Shown here piece after piece: positions 6,210 to 6,572 of a DNA stretch of 6,572 nucleotides (positions are counted from its first letter, which is position 1; every line of letters begins with the position of its first letter). The translations under genes were made by a program, and so were the position numbers. The notes under the pieces were generated by a model. The model saw only the letters and a list, made by a program, of their open reading frames with translations. It was not told the DNA's origin and ran no database searches. The DNA comes from Euryarchaeota archaeon UBA102. GTDB taxonomy: Archaea; Thermoplasmatota; Poseidoniia; MGIII; CG-Epi1. The DNA lies in contig DAHL01000032.1 of the NCBI GenBank assembly GCA_002509225.1, positions 1-6,572 of the forward strand. The letters are read 5' to 3'.

Positions 6210-6572
6210 TTAATCCTGAAGAGATAAGAGCGAGATTTCCTGTATTGGATCAAGAAGTGAATGGTCACCCTTTAATTTATTTAGATAATGCTGCAACGAC
6301 TCAAAAACCAGACACAGTCATTAAGAGTGTTACAGAATATTATGAGAAAGATAATTCTAATGTACATAGGGGAATTCATACCCTTAGTCAACGTGCCAGT
6401 GATGATTATGATGAATCGAGAGAAAAAATAAGAGATTTACTTGGAGCGAAAGAAGCGGAAGAGATAATATTTGTAAGAGGAACTACTGAAGGAATTAATT
6501 TAGTAGCTTCTAGTTTTAGTGAAAAGTATCTCGATAAAGGTGATGAAATACTTTTATCTTATTTAGAACATC
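6206..6572 (+). CDS. sufS: Cysteine desulfurase SufS (5' part, cut by the window edge)
   Basis: SufS is a PLP-dependent type II cysteine desulfurase that removes sulfur from L-cysteine as an enzyme persulfide and supplies it to SufBCD. The 122 complete codons visible cover roughly the first 30% of a protein normally about 400-415 residues long. Diagnostic stretches are RARFPVLDQEVNGHPLIYLD (8-27), DNAATTQKP (27-35), NVHRGIHTLSQRA (52-64), FVRGTTEGINLVA (89-101) and LSYLEH at the edge, where H122 begins the expected HH pair around the cofactor. These match E. coli SufS closely. The PLP lysine and catalytic cysteine lie beyond the window. The start is ATG overlapping the sufD stop (ATGA), with AGAGG at 6197-6201 as a close Shine-Dalgarno. 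Whether sufE, sufU, sufA or sufT follows cannot be seen. Confidence 0.96.
   Translation, partial: MINPEEIRARFPVLDQEVNGHPLIYLDNAATTQKPDTVIKSVTEYYEKDNSNVHRGIHTLSQRASDDYDESREKIRDLLGAKEAEEIIFVRGTTEGINLVASSFSEKYLDKGDEILLSYLEH

Noticed and set aside
1..6572. Mobile element, CRISPR array, tRNA or defence system
   Set aside because: No transposase or integrase motifs, no regularly spaced repeats, no cloverleaf and no nuclease or toxin-like genes were seen; nearly all sequence is explained by the listed genes.

Overview
The window is AT-rich and almost entirely coding. Two lines of evidence suggest an archaeon, most likely a euryarchaeon with an AT-rich genome; an uncultured marine lineage is a guess. 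(1) The first gene encodes a secreted protein with a C-terminal Pro-Gly-Phe, a hydrophobic helix and a short basic tail, which is the layout of archaeal PGF-CTERM surface proteins. (2) The two transcription-initial plus-strand genes have TATA-like elements about 27-31 nt upstream and no Shine-Dalgarno (or only a weak one), as expected for leaderless archaeal mRNAs, while genes inside the operon carry clear Shine-Dalgarno sites. Against this, the SUF genes and their Rrf2-type regulator look bacterial, so they are either a laterally acquired module in an archaeon or the host is a bacterium. I cannot decide this from sequence alone.

Layout: 57-1088 (+) is a secreted, probably surface-anchored protein of unknown function. 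1085-2152 (-) is nadA, quinolinate synthase, converging on the first gene with overlapping stop codons. 2153-2265 is a divergent regulatory region holding TATA-like elements in both directions and a perfect 23-bp inverted repeat that is a strong operator candidate. 2266 to the window end (+) is one compact operon: Rrf2/SufR-like regulator, sufB, sufC, sufD and the start of sufS, which runs off the right edge. No RNA genes, CRISPR arrays, insertion sequences or integrase genes were seen, and there is no gene-free stretch above 120 bases.

How the genes work together: SufS takes sulfur from cysteine, and the SufB-SufC-SufD complex assembles Fe-S clusters on SufB using ATP hydrolysis by SufC. The Cys-rich regulator probably senses cluster status and controls its own operon through the inverted repeat between its TATA-like element and start codon. 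NadA needs a [4Fe-4S] cluster, so its divergent position next to the regulator makes shared control by cluster supply plausible. That link is inference. The genes themselves are known families; the most distinctive points are the regulator-operator arrangement, its pairing with nadA, and the bacterial-type SUF operon beside an archaeal-type surface protein.
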